The notes beneath the pieces were generated by a model that worked only from the letters and a program-made list of their open reading frames with translations, did not search any database and was not told the DNA's origin. From the NCBI GenBank assembly GCA_002751075.1, contig NAOQ01000266.1:2456-35627 (forward strand): a stretch of 33,172 nt of DNA, written 5' to 3'. Each line of letters opens with the position of its first letter. The first letter of the stretch is position 1. Below, piece by piece: positions 22,110 through 33,172 of this stretch. The DNA comes from Ichthyophonus hoferi. Lineage: Eukaryota > Opisthokonta > Ichthyosporea > Ichthyophonida > Ichthyophonidae. The position numbers and the translations under genes are program-made.

Positions 22110-22200
22110 AAGTTTAATCCGAATTATTACTACGTAGGTTTGATAGATAATATGTACTATTTGGTTAATAGCAGATAATAAATCAGTGGAATATATGCTA
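22110..22200 (-). repeat. Dispersed repeat copy A, part 2
   Basis: On the minus strand this holds the CTATCAAACCTACGTAGTAAT block also found at about 27758 and, diverged, at about 32158. The 670 bp between parts 1 and 2 are absent from the other two copies. Confidence 0.65.
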
Positions 22201-23755
22201 TATTTTAATAAAAATAAATAAATAAATAAGGAACCTTCATAACTGCGTTTGCTTACATATCTTTGAAAAAGACGAAATGAATTTAGATAAATACAGATTT
22301 TATCTAGTTATATTATCCATACTTACATATCCGGCTAATTAGAGCATACCTGAGACCTAATTATTTTAATGACTAACATACTTCTATTACTAGCCCACCA
22401 AAACACTCTTCTATACAACACCTAACTGGAGCTCCCGAGCTTGCGGACAAGTCACAGATTGTTGTTAACGTTAACGTTTAAATATTACAATGACAATAGG
22501 CCGATGCATATCATATATATCTGCTTGCACAAATACCGAGTTCTAAAGAAATGGTTTACAGTAAATATAAACAACTGAACATGTAACCATCACCATATAC
22601 ACTTGGCATAAATGCAATATGATTGGATGCAAGAATCATGGATTGACTGATGATCCAATTATATCAACCATGACTGACCAATAAATTAATCTCGCCATTA
22701 TCCTTCAAATCACTAGAGGTCAATTCCAGACCTAGCAACTCTTGTAATCAATCAGAGGTGCTGTGCTGATGAGGGTATAGTTTACAAGAAATCCCGAATA
22801 AAATAAAGACACTTAAATTCCTTAAAAACCACAAGAATTAATTAGATTTTCACTATACAAACCAATCAATCCATAGTAACTTTACCATTGATACAAGATA
22901 ACGGCCGCTATCTAGTTATTTGTATCTTAACACACTATACAGACTTGGTCTAATTAAAATACACAGTACAGTCTATTCAGATCAGGTTAACATCTAAATT
23001 CAAAAGTATATATATATATGCATGGACTCCTTGTGTCAGTCAGCGATGAGAGAAATATATGTCAACGCAAAAATCTATATAAACCATAAAGGATTGTGGT
23101 AAGGAACTACACCCATCTGCCTATAGTTAATCACTATATACTAGACAATGGTAAACCTAACTAATAGGTACTACTTTTTTTATCGGTTTTAATTCGTCCT
23201 TTGTTTGTGTTTGCCAGACGTGTAGAATAACGATACCGGATAGTATAATAGTATGCCTAATAAGGTGATAGTACGTACATATGGGGGAGGATAGCGTCCA
23301 ACAGAAATAAGCATAAAATATGTCTGCACTCCAATGCTCTAAAAACCCACACAGTAGTTCCATAGCATCTATGTATGTATGTATGTATATATCATATTCT
23401 ATTATTGATCCGAAAATCAACTACAACTAATTGCTTCGAATGTGTCAAAAAAATAAATAACACAGGTAAAGTCAAAGCCTACAAACAGGCAAGCATGCAT
23501 ATCATATCATATCTGAGCTACATACATACGTGGTATATAAATAAATGTAGATTGATAACCATATATGTTTAGTTTATGTTTTTTTATCTTCTTATGCAAC
23601 ATAACATAGTTCCACATATCTATAACATATAACGGCACAACCTTTAGGGTTTCCACACGGATACGGACCCCCACTGACTGATACCCAGTGAACGAATGGC
23701 CCAGGGTCCAAGTCCAATAACATCTAAAGCTAACAAGGTCAACTCAACTAACCAA
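22201..23755. other. Intergenic region downstream of eIF3i
   Basis: AT-rich sequence with a short (AAAT)n run near its start. I see no gene here; the open frames are short and unlike known families. Confidence 0.45.
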
Positions 23756-26700
23756 TTAGAATGCATAGTTAAACTTGTAGTAGTCATCGTCAAAGGTGTG
23801 TAGACGTACATAACCATCCTCTCCTCCACTTGCAAAGCTGCGGCCATCCGGGTGGAAAGCTACAGTGTTGATAGGACCGAAATGACCTCTAACACGACCA
23901 ATTTCGGACTCAAACACAAGGTGGAAGAAACGCACTTCGAACTTTCCTACTCTGGCGGAGGTAGTGGTTACATTCATGGCTTCTTGACCACCACCCACAA
24001 TAACATGATCACGGATAGGTGAAATAGCAGCGGAGTTGACGTTAGTGCTGGTCTTAAAGGTCTTAAGGTGGGCCATCTTTTCGGCATCCCATAGCTTGGC
24101 AGTAGAGTCCTGTACGTATTGTACATGGGTTAGGGTATATAATTATATGATATTAGACAGGTGTATAATAGTGTGTGTGTGGGGGGGGGGAAGGGTGTTT
24201 AATGGAAGCTTGGGTATGTAATTTTGTATTTGTAACGATCCTAGAATAAACTAAAGTACACCATATTAACACGCGGTGAGAGGGAACAAGTCATAGAAAG
24301 AAATGTTTCAGAACCCTGGAATGACAATCTATATACAATGTGATAATTATCTACTTCTTACGAATAGATGTATACAATAAATGTAATGTAACCCAAGCCT
24401 AAAAAGTATAAACACATAGAAAAAAAGGAATATCATTATTAATTTATACAACCTAACTGAGGTAAGGTAGTAAGAGAGTAATAGTAATGAATAACAATGC
24501 AACCACAACCACAAACCTTGGAGGCAGACACAAGGGTACTACGATCCTTTGACAGCTGTAGATCCATGATAGTACCATCGTGACCTTCATCATCAGTAAA
24601 CAATATCTCCCCGGTGTGGTAGTCATACTTGCGGATAATCCCACTCTCGTGGCCGGTGAACAGGCATTCGTCGTACCCGTTCATTACTGCAGATGTAATC
24701 TGAATAGGTGCAGGTAGGCATGTAGGAGTGATAAGGTAAGATAGGGAAGGAGAGTGTAATGGTATATAATATATAGAGCTGGGTGTGGTAATAATAAAAC
24801 AATATCCTATATTATAGTACAATATAAAATAGATATCTCGTCAACATCTTACAATTAATAAAAACAAACATAATATTTCTTAATTTCATTGAAATTCTTT
24901 CGCAAACACGTGGTTAAAAAGAACCACAATTGAGTGGAAAATATAAAAGATATGGTAATAGGAGGTAATGAACCAACAGACACGGTATATATGTATGTCG
25001 CCCCCAAGCCACCACCCCCCACAAGGTAACATGTATCATCAAATCCTTCCCTATCCATTACATGAAACCACTCTAAAACAAGCATACAAGAATGTTATTG
25101 TCTACCATGATTATGACTGTTATCATAGAAGTATCCACATCATCCACCCCACAGTACATTACCTTAAAACATTATAAAAACAAATCAACTACTTATGTTA
25201 TTATATAAGTACCTACTTACCACAACCATACTCCTTCCCTTTCCACTACTATAAACCACTATAAAATACTATTCAAACAATCATCAAGTAGTGTTACTCT
25301 CACTCATAATAATAACTATTACCATGCATTGCCATAAACCATATACTACCTACTACAACCCACCTTAGATTCATCAACAATAATCCGTCTGAAAGGAGAA
25401 TCCTTCCTCATCGCCTCAGGGTCTCTGAGATCATACCATGACAGAGTGCAAGGTTTACCCATACGTGCATCAGTCGATAACACTAGAGTGTTTCCAGCGG
25501 CGTTGAAGTTAACTGTACGCACAGCTGTTTCTGTGTTGATGACACTGATCTGCTTACCTGTCTCTGTGTCCCAGATCTACAAGAGACAAAAGAGAGAATA
25601 GAAAGGGATAACACAGTTGTTATCACATTTAGTATTACAATCAAGTCCCATTAAACAGAAAAAGATAATACAGAGAAAGGTAAATATGTATATATATATA
25701 TGAGGCTCGGGTTTTTATTTTATTTTTAAAATAGCTTAAAAATAAAAAGTTGAAATTGTAAATATGAATATGCTAGTATATTTAGCTGTATATATAGGCA
25801 TAAATTATAATCGAATAATATAAATATGTGCTAATAAAGTGACAGGAAGGCCTCTCTTCTTCTTTCACCTTTTTGGTATACCTAAATATAACAGAAAACA
25901 GTCTATGCTAATTAATTTGCAGATACAGTACAACCTTTACTATTACTATTACTATACCTATACCTACTAAACAAGGAAGTAATCCTCTTAGGTATTATGG
26001 TTAATAAAGATATCATAAGAGAAGGTATGAGAAATGATTGTAAATTGTGTTGGGTATATTTAGAAAAGCTGACAAAAAAAAAAGAACTACAAGGAGGTGG
26101 GGAGGGAAAACGCACCCGGTAATTATACATGTACATAGGATAAAGTTAGAGTAGGTTAATAAGTTAATAATATAATGAGAATGTGAGTCACAGTAAAAGC
26201 ATACTTAGTATAGTTAAGAATAATAAGAATAAATTCACATGGGTGAAAGACACCTAAGTGTAGGTATATAATAATACTCATACTACATGTACAAAGAGTA
26301 TAAATTCATACACAGCTAGAAAAATATGTATTCTGTTATACTTTCTATAGCACAAAACACAAGTTTTTAAGCAGGAAAAAAAAAATAGCTGTTTCCTTAG
26401 GTAGTATTGCAAAAAATTCTTGTACCTCAGCCTATACAACATAATTAATATGCTTTGAAACAATCCCAAGGATTATAACCTATTATATACAACAAAATGC
26501 CTTGGTTTGTTTTGTTTGTAACGTTGTAGTAATAAGTAATAATAAACACATAATGGTTCACTGATCACTCACTCTAGATGTCAAGTCGGCAGCTCCAGTC
26601 ACAATCTTACTAGAGTCAAAGCTAATATCTATACACCAGCAAGCACCAGTGTGTCCATTGAGTGTTCCAATGCGTTCACCATTATGAGAACTCCATACAT

Positions 26701-26803
26701 TAGGCCTATTATCTTTGGCAACAGACACCAAAAGATCACCCTGACGGTTGTACTTGATCTGAGTGAGAGAACGCTCATGCCCGTGTAGCAATATGGGCTT
26801 CAT
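23756..26803 (-). CDS. EIF3I: Eukaryotic translation initiation factor 3 subunit I (eIF3i), complete
   Basis: Four exons on the minus strand, all joined in phase 0: 26803-26573 (donor GTGAGT), 25576-25364 (donor GTGGGT), 24699-24517 (donor GTTTGT) and 24109-23756 (stop TAA). The product has 326 residues; human eIF3i has 325. It is a seven-bladed WD40 propeller that, with eIF3b and eIF3g, forms the mobile module of eIF3 on the 40S subunit during initiation and scanning. Diagnostic segments are [20 protein letters not shown] at the start, [23 protein letters not shown] at the head of exon 2, [19 protein letters not shown] in exon 3, and in exon 4 the family signature [20 protein letters not shown] and [15 protein letters not shown]. 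The identity is secure and the gene looks intact. Confidence 0.98.
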
Positions 26804-26990
26804 TTTGGTATTGTTTTCCGTTGGAATAATATACAGAATATATAAAGTTGAAGCCTAAAACCACAACTAACCACAACGGGACGCAGTTTGACTGCAACGA
26901 CGACGCCAAAATCGAAGCGGGGTCACACGTGACCACATGAGGTCATGTGATTGCCATTATTTAAAGAACCAATGCACTTATTGTAATATA
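26804..26990 (-). promoter_or_regulatory. Likely eIF3i promoter / 5' UTR with E-box motifs
   Basis: The 130 bp upstream of the start codon are unusually GC- and CpG-rich for this window. They contain a CACGTG E-box at 26926-26931 in the context GTCACACGTGAC and a second motif, TCATGTGA, about 15 bp further. Such sites bind bHLH-zip factors of the USF, MITF/TFE or MYC type in animals. There is no TATA box, as is common for housekeeping genes. Function is inferred from position and motif only. Confidence 0.45.
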
Positions 26991-27640
26991 AATACCTATT
27001 AGTAATTGGATAAAATATTTTTTAATTCAGAGGTAGAGACTAAATTGCACAATGAAAATTGAGGTAAGATATTTTATGATGATTTTTAGGTATACACGTT
27101 TTACAGAAATTTTTAATTTTCAATTTTATTACTATTAAATTTAAATGGAAAGGTTTTAAATATGTATAGTTAAAATCTTTCAAATATGTAAAAAAATTTT
27201 AAATTAGGATTCAGCCACACGTAGACAAGTTATGAAACTTTCTAAGGGGGGTTTGAATTAACAAGAAATGTTGGCGTTGGAATTGTATTGTAATGGACAA
27301 AAGGCCAATCAGTACGCCATCAGGTATTACGCAATTGTAGAATGCAAGTGAGCAAGCGGTTAGATTCGAGTTGAATACGATTTTCAATACACTTCATGCA
27401 TTATTAATAATATTATTATATTAGTATTAATACTAATTGTAGATATCTCTTTACAGAACATTCTTTGGCGTCTTTTTTTTTACATCAAAATTATATAATT
27501 TCTAGGATATTCTACTGGACCATTGAGTATATAATTTATGAAAAATCTATGTTTTTCACTGCACATAAATTATTTTTCACGATTGTTATTGTATTTGTTC
27601 TTACTTTTATTTTCAATATAATTTATTCAAAGTGAAAGCT

Positions 27641-28030
27641 GTTAGAGTATGTATAATATGCTACAATGATTATTTTTTTTAATTACTTATTTGTATTATA
27701 ATATAGCATATATTATATTTATTTGTTCTTTACTACTAATCAAATAGTAGAAATTACCTATCAAACCTACGTAGTAATGATTCAAATTGAGGTCAACTCC
27801 TTTATACCATGTTGTATTAGGTATACAGTTTAATACGAATTCAATCTTACCGCATCACCTGTTTAGAATAGTAAAAATTAATTATTTTATGGTTGAGACG
27901 GGGCTTCTAGTTTTGTTTACACCATAGTCCGCCACCTGAAATGCGCCATTATCAGGGTAACGGCTTAAAATAAAGGCAGGGTAGTATGTTACATTTACCT
28001 TTTATTTTCCCGTTTCTATAATAGTAAACA
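27641..28030 (+). repeat. Dispersed repeat copy B
   Basis: Collinear with copy C from the shared GTTAGA..ATGTATAATAT start, through CTATCAAACCTACGTAGTAAT, a TTAGGTATACAGTTTAATACGAATTCA block, a GGGGCTTCTAGTTTTGTTTACAC block and the CCCGTTTCTATAATAG end. No coding capacity was seen. It could be a non-autonomous DNA element or a short derivative of the longer copy A. Confidence 0.7.
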
Positions 28031-29477
28031 AGAGGGTCTCTACTCAATACACAATCCAGTCCAATATAACTATGACTAGCATATAGCATAAAGTGAATCA
28101 ACTAGGGTTGGTAATTTTTTTATAGTTACCATATCACAAATATTTCAATTGCACATAAAAATATTACTATTTTAATGATGCTTAATGAGGATTTTATATA
28201 TATATTTATTTATGTATGAATAAATGCATATATACCAGCTGGTCAACCTGTAATCCTATCGAATCAGGTGGTATGACAAGTAATTCTACACTATGTGGTA
28301 CCATTAAGGTGAATTCATGATTCAAATAATAAAAATCAATATATTTGAAATTAATAATATTTATTAGTAGTTGCAACAACAACAACAATAATAATAATAA
28401 TTATAATCAATATATTTAATCATGTTTAATAATATTTAGCATCAGCATTTGAGATCAAGTATAGTAACATTCCAATATAACTAGCGATTAAGGATAATCA
28501 AAGCCAATTATTGGATAGTAATGCTTAATATTATCATAATATCAAAGTAATTGGTTGCATTATCTTAAAGATAGATTAACATAACGAAAATCTACGATTA
28601 AAACGTGATCAGATTTGTAACTCATCTACCTCAATCTCTATATATCTAATATATTATTATAATTACCTATATATCTATATCCTTATGTATGTATTACATG
28701 GTAGTATAAGATCATATAATATAATATAGTATAATATAGTACAACATATAATATAGAGTAGTGCAATATAATATAATATAATGTAGTACAACCTATTCAA
28801 TTATAACCTATTGGTCAAATATTGCAGACAAACTATTCTAGAGTATATAAAGAGAGTATAGAGATTTTTGCGTACTTAACCCAGTCATGTTATTGTTATT
28901 GTTTACTGTTGCTTAAGATGATGGGTCGAGTCTTAGAACTAATTCATCCCTACCTACTCTCTCACACAAACGCAGATTTTACAAATGAAAAGAATTTAAC
29001 ATTTAATAAACAAGTAGGCACAAATATAGACAGGAAAACTTGCGCATGTTTAAATGCAATCATATTTCCTTGTATTCTAATACATTTACACACATAAACG
29101 TATTAAAACATGTGCAAGTATACACATGAAATACATTCGTATACTATTCTGCTTCTAAAAAGAAATACTAGCACTTGCCTGTATTATTTTCTCTTTATTG
29201 TAATAGACAGAATTTATTTTTATTTGAAGAACAACGAGAAAAAAGGAAACATTTTAGGTGGATGGGTGTGTGTGTGAAGGGGAAAGAGAGAGGTGAGAGA
29301 GGTGAGAAGAAGGAGAGCGGAAGGAGTAAAGAAGATAAAGAAGATGAATACTATGCTGTGTAGTACCTAGGAACTCTGTGTTTGGGTGTGTGGGAATGGG
29401 CTGATGGCTATATATATATATATATATATTTGCTTATATACGTATCTTTGTTTATATTGAATATTGTTGTTGTGATG
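28031..29477. other. Intergenic region, no firm gene
   Basis: AT-rich sequence. Frames at 28822-29097 and 29175-29363 start near splice-acceptor-like sites, but they match no family and the second runs into simple purine repeat. I do not call them genes. Confidence 0.4.
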
Positions 29478-29499
29478 TAAAGTTACGTAGGTAGGTAGG

Positions 29500-29670
29500 A
29501 TAGGGGAGAGAAAGAGAGAGAGAGGAGGATAGAGAAAGAAGAAAAAAGGGATAGAAAGATAATAAATATGATGAGTATCGGATAGGAGAATAAGTATAGA
29601 GGGTGGGGATGAGATAAGGAGGATGTAGGGAGAGAAAGAAAGAGGAAGAGAGGGAGGTAGGGAGGGAGAT
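29500..29670. repeat. Purine-rich (GA) low-complexity tract
   Basis: Mostly G and A in irregular GAGA/AGGA runs, about 330 bp before the PCC1 start codon. Such tracts can form triplex DNA or bind GAGA-type factors, but position alone does not prove a role. Confidence 0.7.
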
Positions 29671-30002
29671 AAAGGCCTATGCTGTCTATTCTTCACTCTA
29701 TGTGCTGCTGTTTTTGTTTATTTGTGTAACTCTTTACCCATTACCCTATATATATATGTGGATGCATACATTACATATAAGATAGGCATGATTCCAATCT
29801 GACGCCATGTACAGTTAACGTATTGACTGTCCTATCCTTTTCCTCTTTCCTCTCATCCTACCTTCCTAATTAGGTTCTCTGTTATTTCTGTCATCAGTAA
29901 TTAACTAATGGTCACTCATCATTAAAATACTTACTTATCCTAATATAGTATTCTTTGCACCCTTTCTTCTCAGGTGAGCAAGGGTGGCAGCCACGCGCAA
30001 TC

Positions 30003-31357
30003 ATGACAACACAACACCCAAATGTCTTGTATGTTTTCATTAATCTGTTTTTTTTTTTTAAAAAAAATTTCTATTTGCGTTGCTATGGGTTTATCGTGAG
30101 ATTATACAACGAATGGCGCGGTAGACTTGCAATATACATTCATTCACTTACATAGACACGCACCTAAGCACACGCACCTATATATATATATATATATGTA
30201 TACATACACAGACATACATACATACATACATAAATACATACACATGCATACATACATACATACACATACATACATACATACATACATACATACATACACA
30301 TGCATACTTCTACACATATATATTTCATTTTCTCACAATATGTTACTCTATATTTTGGTTTGATCCTAGATTACTATTTGGACTTCTCTGTATATAATCT
30401 CTCCTATAGCTTATTGCCACTATTGCCACCCTGTGTGTAGTCATAGAGTTTTACACATACATACATATATACGTGCATACTATCATACTACCATACATAT
30501 ACACTATCATGTTTGCATACATATATACATACATGCATACTATCATACATGTATTCTCACACTCGTTCACATGACATCATCTCTACCCTCACTCCCTCTT
30601 TCCTTCCCTTAATAGCACAATGAAGATGAAATTTCCCAGTGCTCGCTTTGCAGACATTGCCCGCACCAGTCTATCGGTTGACCCTGAACCTAGAGCCAAC
30701 GTAGTGTCAAAGACACTTACAACAACTGAAGATATTCTTAATGTGTATGTTTATATTATATTATACTTGAACTTTAGTGTTATATGGTTGGCTACCTGCC
30801 TAGGTTGGCGTTCATATACTCTACCATCTTATTGGTTCTTGTCTGGTTAATTATGTGCTATTACGTGAATATCACGAACACAAGGCATTCCGTCTCTTTC
30901 ATCTTCCAATCAGTGGCAAGAACGAGATCACTGTTTCCTTTTTGACATCTAAGCTTAATTTTTAAGATAGAAAATATCAAAAGATTTTCAAATTATTAGT
31001 GCAACTTGGTAAAATTCTATACATTTTTGTGGAATTATAAGGATGTTTCACAATCAAATTGTCCTCCTAAAGGCCAGGCTATACCCTACCCTGTACCACA
31101 TGACATGTGACCAATTGTAATGGATTAATTTTGCTGATTACACCATCAACCCATAGTTTTGTATCACTAATGATATATGTGTTATCCTCTCTTTCTCTCC
31201 ACATAAACATGCATACATACATACGCATATATATATATGCAGAGAGATTCAGTCATCTGAACTACGCATGCTGCGTACCTCTGTATCCTCCTTTATGGAG
31301 AGCCTGCAGATGATTTTGGAAACTATGGATGCATTTGGATCGGATATGATCGAATAG
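30003..31357 (+). CDS. LAGE3: KEOPS/EKC complex subunit PCC1 (LAGE3 family), complete
   Basis: Three exons: 30003-30028 (donor GTATGT, phase 2), 30616-30744 (donor GTATGT, phase 2) and 31243-31357 (stop TAG). The product has 89 residues, normal for the family. It begins MTTQHPNVFTMKMKFPS and continues with the Pcc1 hallmarks ADIARTSLSVDPEPR (residues about 20-34), VVSKTLTTTEDILNVE, SSELRMLRTSVSSFME and ILETMDAFG. PCC1 is the dimerising subunit of KEOPS, which with Kae1/OSGEP, Bud32 and Cgi121 places t6A37 on ANN-decoding tRNAs and is linked to telomere upkeep. The first exon carries only 26 coding bases and is easily missed; a downstream ATG at 30620 would drop ten residues. Bases 31297-31406, which include the end of the last exon, are duplicated immediately downstream. 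Confidence 0.93.
30178..30302. repeat. (TA)n / (CATA)n microsatellite in PCC1 intron 1
   Basis: An AT run followed by many ACATAC/CATACA units with a few ACATG interruptions. The poly-(His/Ile/Thr/Tyr) open frame over it is spurious. Confidence 0.92.
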
Positions 31358-31516
31358 TATTGCAGTCTTAATCTTATCCAAGGGCTTTTATTGGCTTATA
31401 TTACTGGGAGAGTCTAAAAATGATCCTGGAAACTATGGATTCATTTGGATAGGATATTGTCGAATAGTATTACAGTCTTAATTTTATTCAAGAGCTTTGA
31501 TTGGCTTATATTACTG
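31297..31516 (+). repeat. 110-bp tandem duplication of the PCC1 3' end (2 copies)
   Basis: Copy 1 (31297-31406) covers the last 19 codons of PCC1, the stop and about 50 bp of 3' UTR. Copy 2 (31407-31516) repeats it with about 15 differences by eye. Copy 2 still reads ESLKMILETMDSFG and then stops in the equivalent frame. Over those 14 codons I count four synonymous changes and three amino-acid-altering base changes. Confidence 0.88.
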
Positions 31517-32018
31517 GTTATATAGATTGATTTACGTGTCCTGTGGTATATACACATCCTGCCAACCTTTTTTTATTGTTCAACTCTATATGATCGATCG
31601 GTTAGCTAATAAACCCCCCTGAAAATTGGGAAGATAGGGGGTAAACCATAAAAAAGGAAATTGGTGAATAGTATAGTATTGAGAACGAAAGTGAACGTAT
31701 GGTCATATTCAACCTAATGTAGAGTCATCAGAATGAGAGTAATACTATTGATGCACACGGCTGGAAATATCTTTAAACCTATCGGAACACCACGATTGGA
31801 TCTCCACATTAAGACGTATAACTGTGACCATCACTTAATATTATATGGTTGTAACAGTATATACTATAGTATCATTTATAAATTACAATATGATGTTTCT
31901 ACTAATATATGCATACAAGTTCAAGATAATAGGGTGACTTTACTCTTATTTGGTGCAGAGTGGCCTGTTTGGATCCCTTCTGTATCAAAATGATTCACTT
32001 ACTTACTTAACGATGTTT
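31517..32018. other. Region downstream of PCC1, nothing recognised
   Basis: AT-rich sequence between the duplicated PCC1 end and repeat copy C. Only short frames, and no element was identified. Confidence 0.4.
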
Positions 32019-32430
32019 GTTAGAACATGTATAATATATTACTATTATTCCTTAATGATTTGTATTGGAATGTCATATATTCTATTTATTTATTATCTGC
32101 TATTAATCAATATAGTATTTTGTTTAACTAACTTGAACGATAATAAAGAAATTATCTGTCAAGCCTACGTAGCAATGCTTCAAATTGAGATTAATTTCTG
32201 TATACCAACCATATTATATTAAGTATACGGCTTGATACAAATTCAGTCTCACCACATCACATGTGTTTAGAATAGTATCAATTAACTGCTGTGTGGTGAG
32301 ATGGGACTTACAGTTTTACTTGCACTATAGCCCGCTACCTAATATGCATTATTGTCAGGTTAACGACTTAAGAAAAAGACAAAGCATATTTTCCATATCT
32401 TTTACCGTTTCAACAATGTTAGATACACAG
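32019..32430 (+). repeat. Dispersed repeat copy C
   Basis: The most diverged copy. It aligns with copy B from GTTAGAACATGTATAATAT through TCAAGCCTACGTAGCAATG, a TTAAGTATACGGCTTGATACA block, GGGACTTACAGTTTTACTTG and a TTTACCGTTTCAACAAT end. Same orientation as copy B. Confidence 0.65.
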
Positions 32431-33172
32431 GATGATAGTATAGAATATATATATATAATCATATTAAATGATGTATTTTAACAAATAGTTTAAATCTACC
32501 AATAGATACAAGTTTATTTATTACTGAGTGATAGGCTGATTATCAAGCATGGTTAAAGAGAGATAGCCTTTCCATTTGACATTAACATTGGTCAAAATAA
32601 ACTACTAAGTTTAAAATCCAACAAATACATTCAAGTCTTATATCCCACACCACCTTACCATTACACAAATGTGAAGACAAAGCAGACACGTAACTATACC
32701 ACCTGTATTATAATTGCTACATACACATCTTGGCTTCTGTGGGTCCAGAATAGAAAACATAAAATGAGCACAATACTTTATATTTGTTACTCTCAAGTTA
32801 CGACACAACCATTATAAGCTATGGCTTTCTTTTCGAACTGTGCTTACTTTGACCTTGCCGATCACCTTTTATTAAGTTTTGCAAACTATACATAATATCT
32901 ACGCTAGATCTTATCTATCATCCTTGGATCTTACCACCCAAGGATATATGCCGTAGTTCATTTCACTAGTGACCTTTATATCTCATTGAGACTACTTTAA
33001 TGATCATCAATAATCATTCTTATATAGTTGTCTCTTAATATATTTGCTGTGAATACATCCCCCATATCATTTGTTCTAACTAGAGCTACTTTTTTACCCA
33101 TTTCATCCGTACTAAATTGCCTACTTTCTCATTGGTAGTCTATCTTTATAATTAATTGATCTACTCGATATG
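32431..33172. other. Window end, nothing recognised
   Basis: AT-rich sequence without a supportable gene, RNA or named repeat on either strand. Confidence 0.4.

Noticed and set aside
28822-29363. Possible exons after acceptor-like sites (28822-29097, 29175-29363)
   Set aside because: No family resemblance, no convincing donors in phase with each other, and the second is dominated by a purine simple repeat.
30127-30363. 78-residue His/Tyr/Thr-rich frame
   Set aside because: Translation of the (CATA)n microsatellite in PCC1 intron 1.
1-33172. CRISPR arrays, bacterial-type operons or defence systems
   Set aside because: The direct repeats are contiguous satellites without unique spacers, and all genes are spliced animal-type genes with unrelated roles.

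Overview
This is a nuclear genomic window from an AT-rich invertebrate animal. The evidence is spliced genes with short exons and GT-AG introns, a typical animal tRNA-Trp, and a full set of animal-type genes: F-type lectin, mitochondrial PPR protein, eIF3i, and the KEOPS subunit PCC1/LAGE3. Microsatellites and minisatellites are abundant, and there is at least one copia-type LTR relic. I cannot name the species. A sponge or another early-branching or soft-bodied marine invertebrate is a guess.

Layout. 1-664 (+): the last two exons of a secreted F-type (fucolectin) lectin; its start lies outside the window. 665-6860: gene-poor, with an (AAT)n tract, a 20-bp tandem array and a decayed copia LTR retrotransposon with one recognisable LTR. 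6861-7710 (+): a complete intronless gene for a small secreted protein with four cysteine-rich repeats, a TATA box and a poly(A) signal. This is the least familiar gene here. 8776-20626 (+): one gene of about 17 exons for an animal mitochondrial PPR protein of about 708 residues, with exon phases consistent throughout. It contains a sequencing gap whose two flanks are identical, one probable GC-AG intron, a 51-bp minisatellite and many TGTA-rich introns. 21028-21099 (+): tRNA-Trp(CCA). 23756-26803 (-): a complete four-exon eIF3i gene (326 aa). 30003-31357 (+): a complete three-exon PCC1/LAGE3 gene (89 aa), with its 3' end duplicated in tandem. A dispersed repeat family has copies at about 21211-22200, 27641-28030 and 32019-32430.

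The genes are unrelated neighbours rather than a functional cluster: translation initiation (eIF3i), tRNA t6A modification (PCC1), tRNA-Trp, mitochondrial RNA biology (PPR), and two secreted proteins. I found no evidence of an operon-like or defence-type system. The items most worth following up are the cysteine-repeat protein, the PCC1 3'-end duplication and the false-looking assembly gap.
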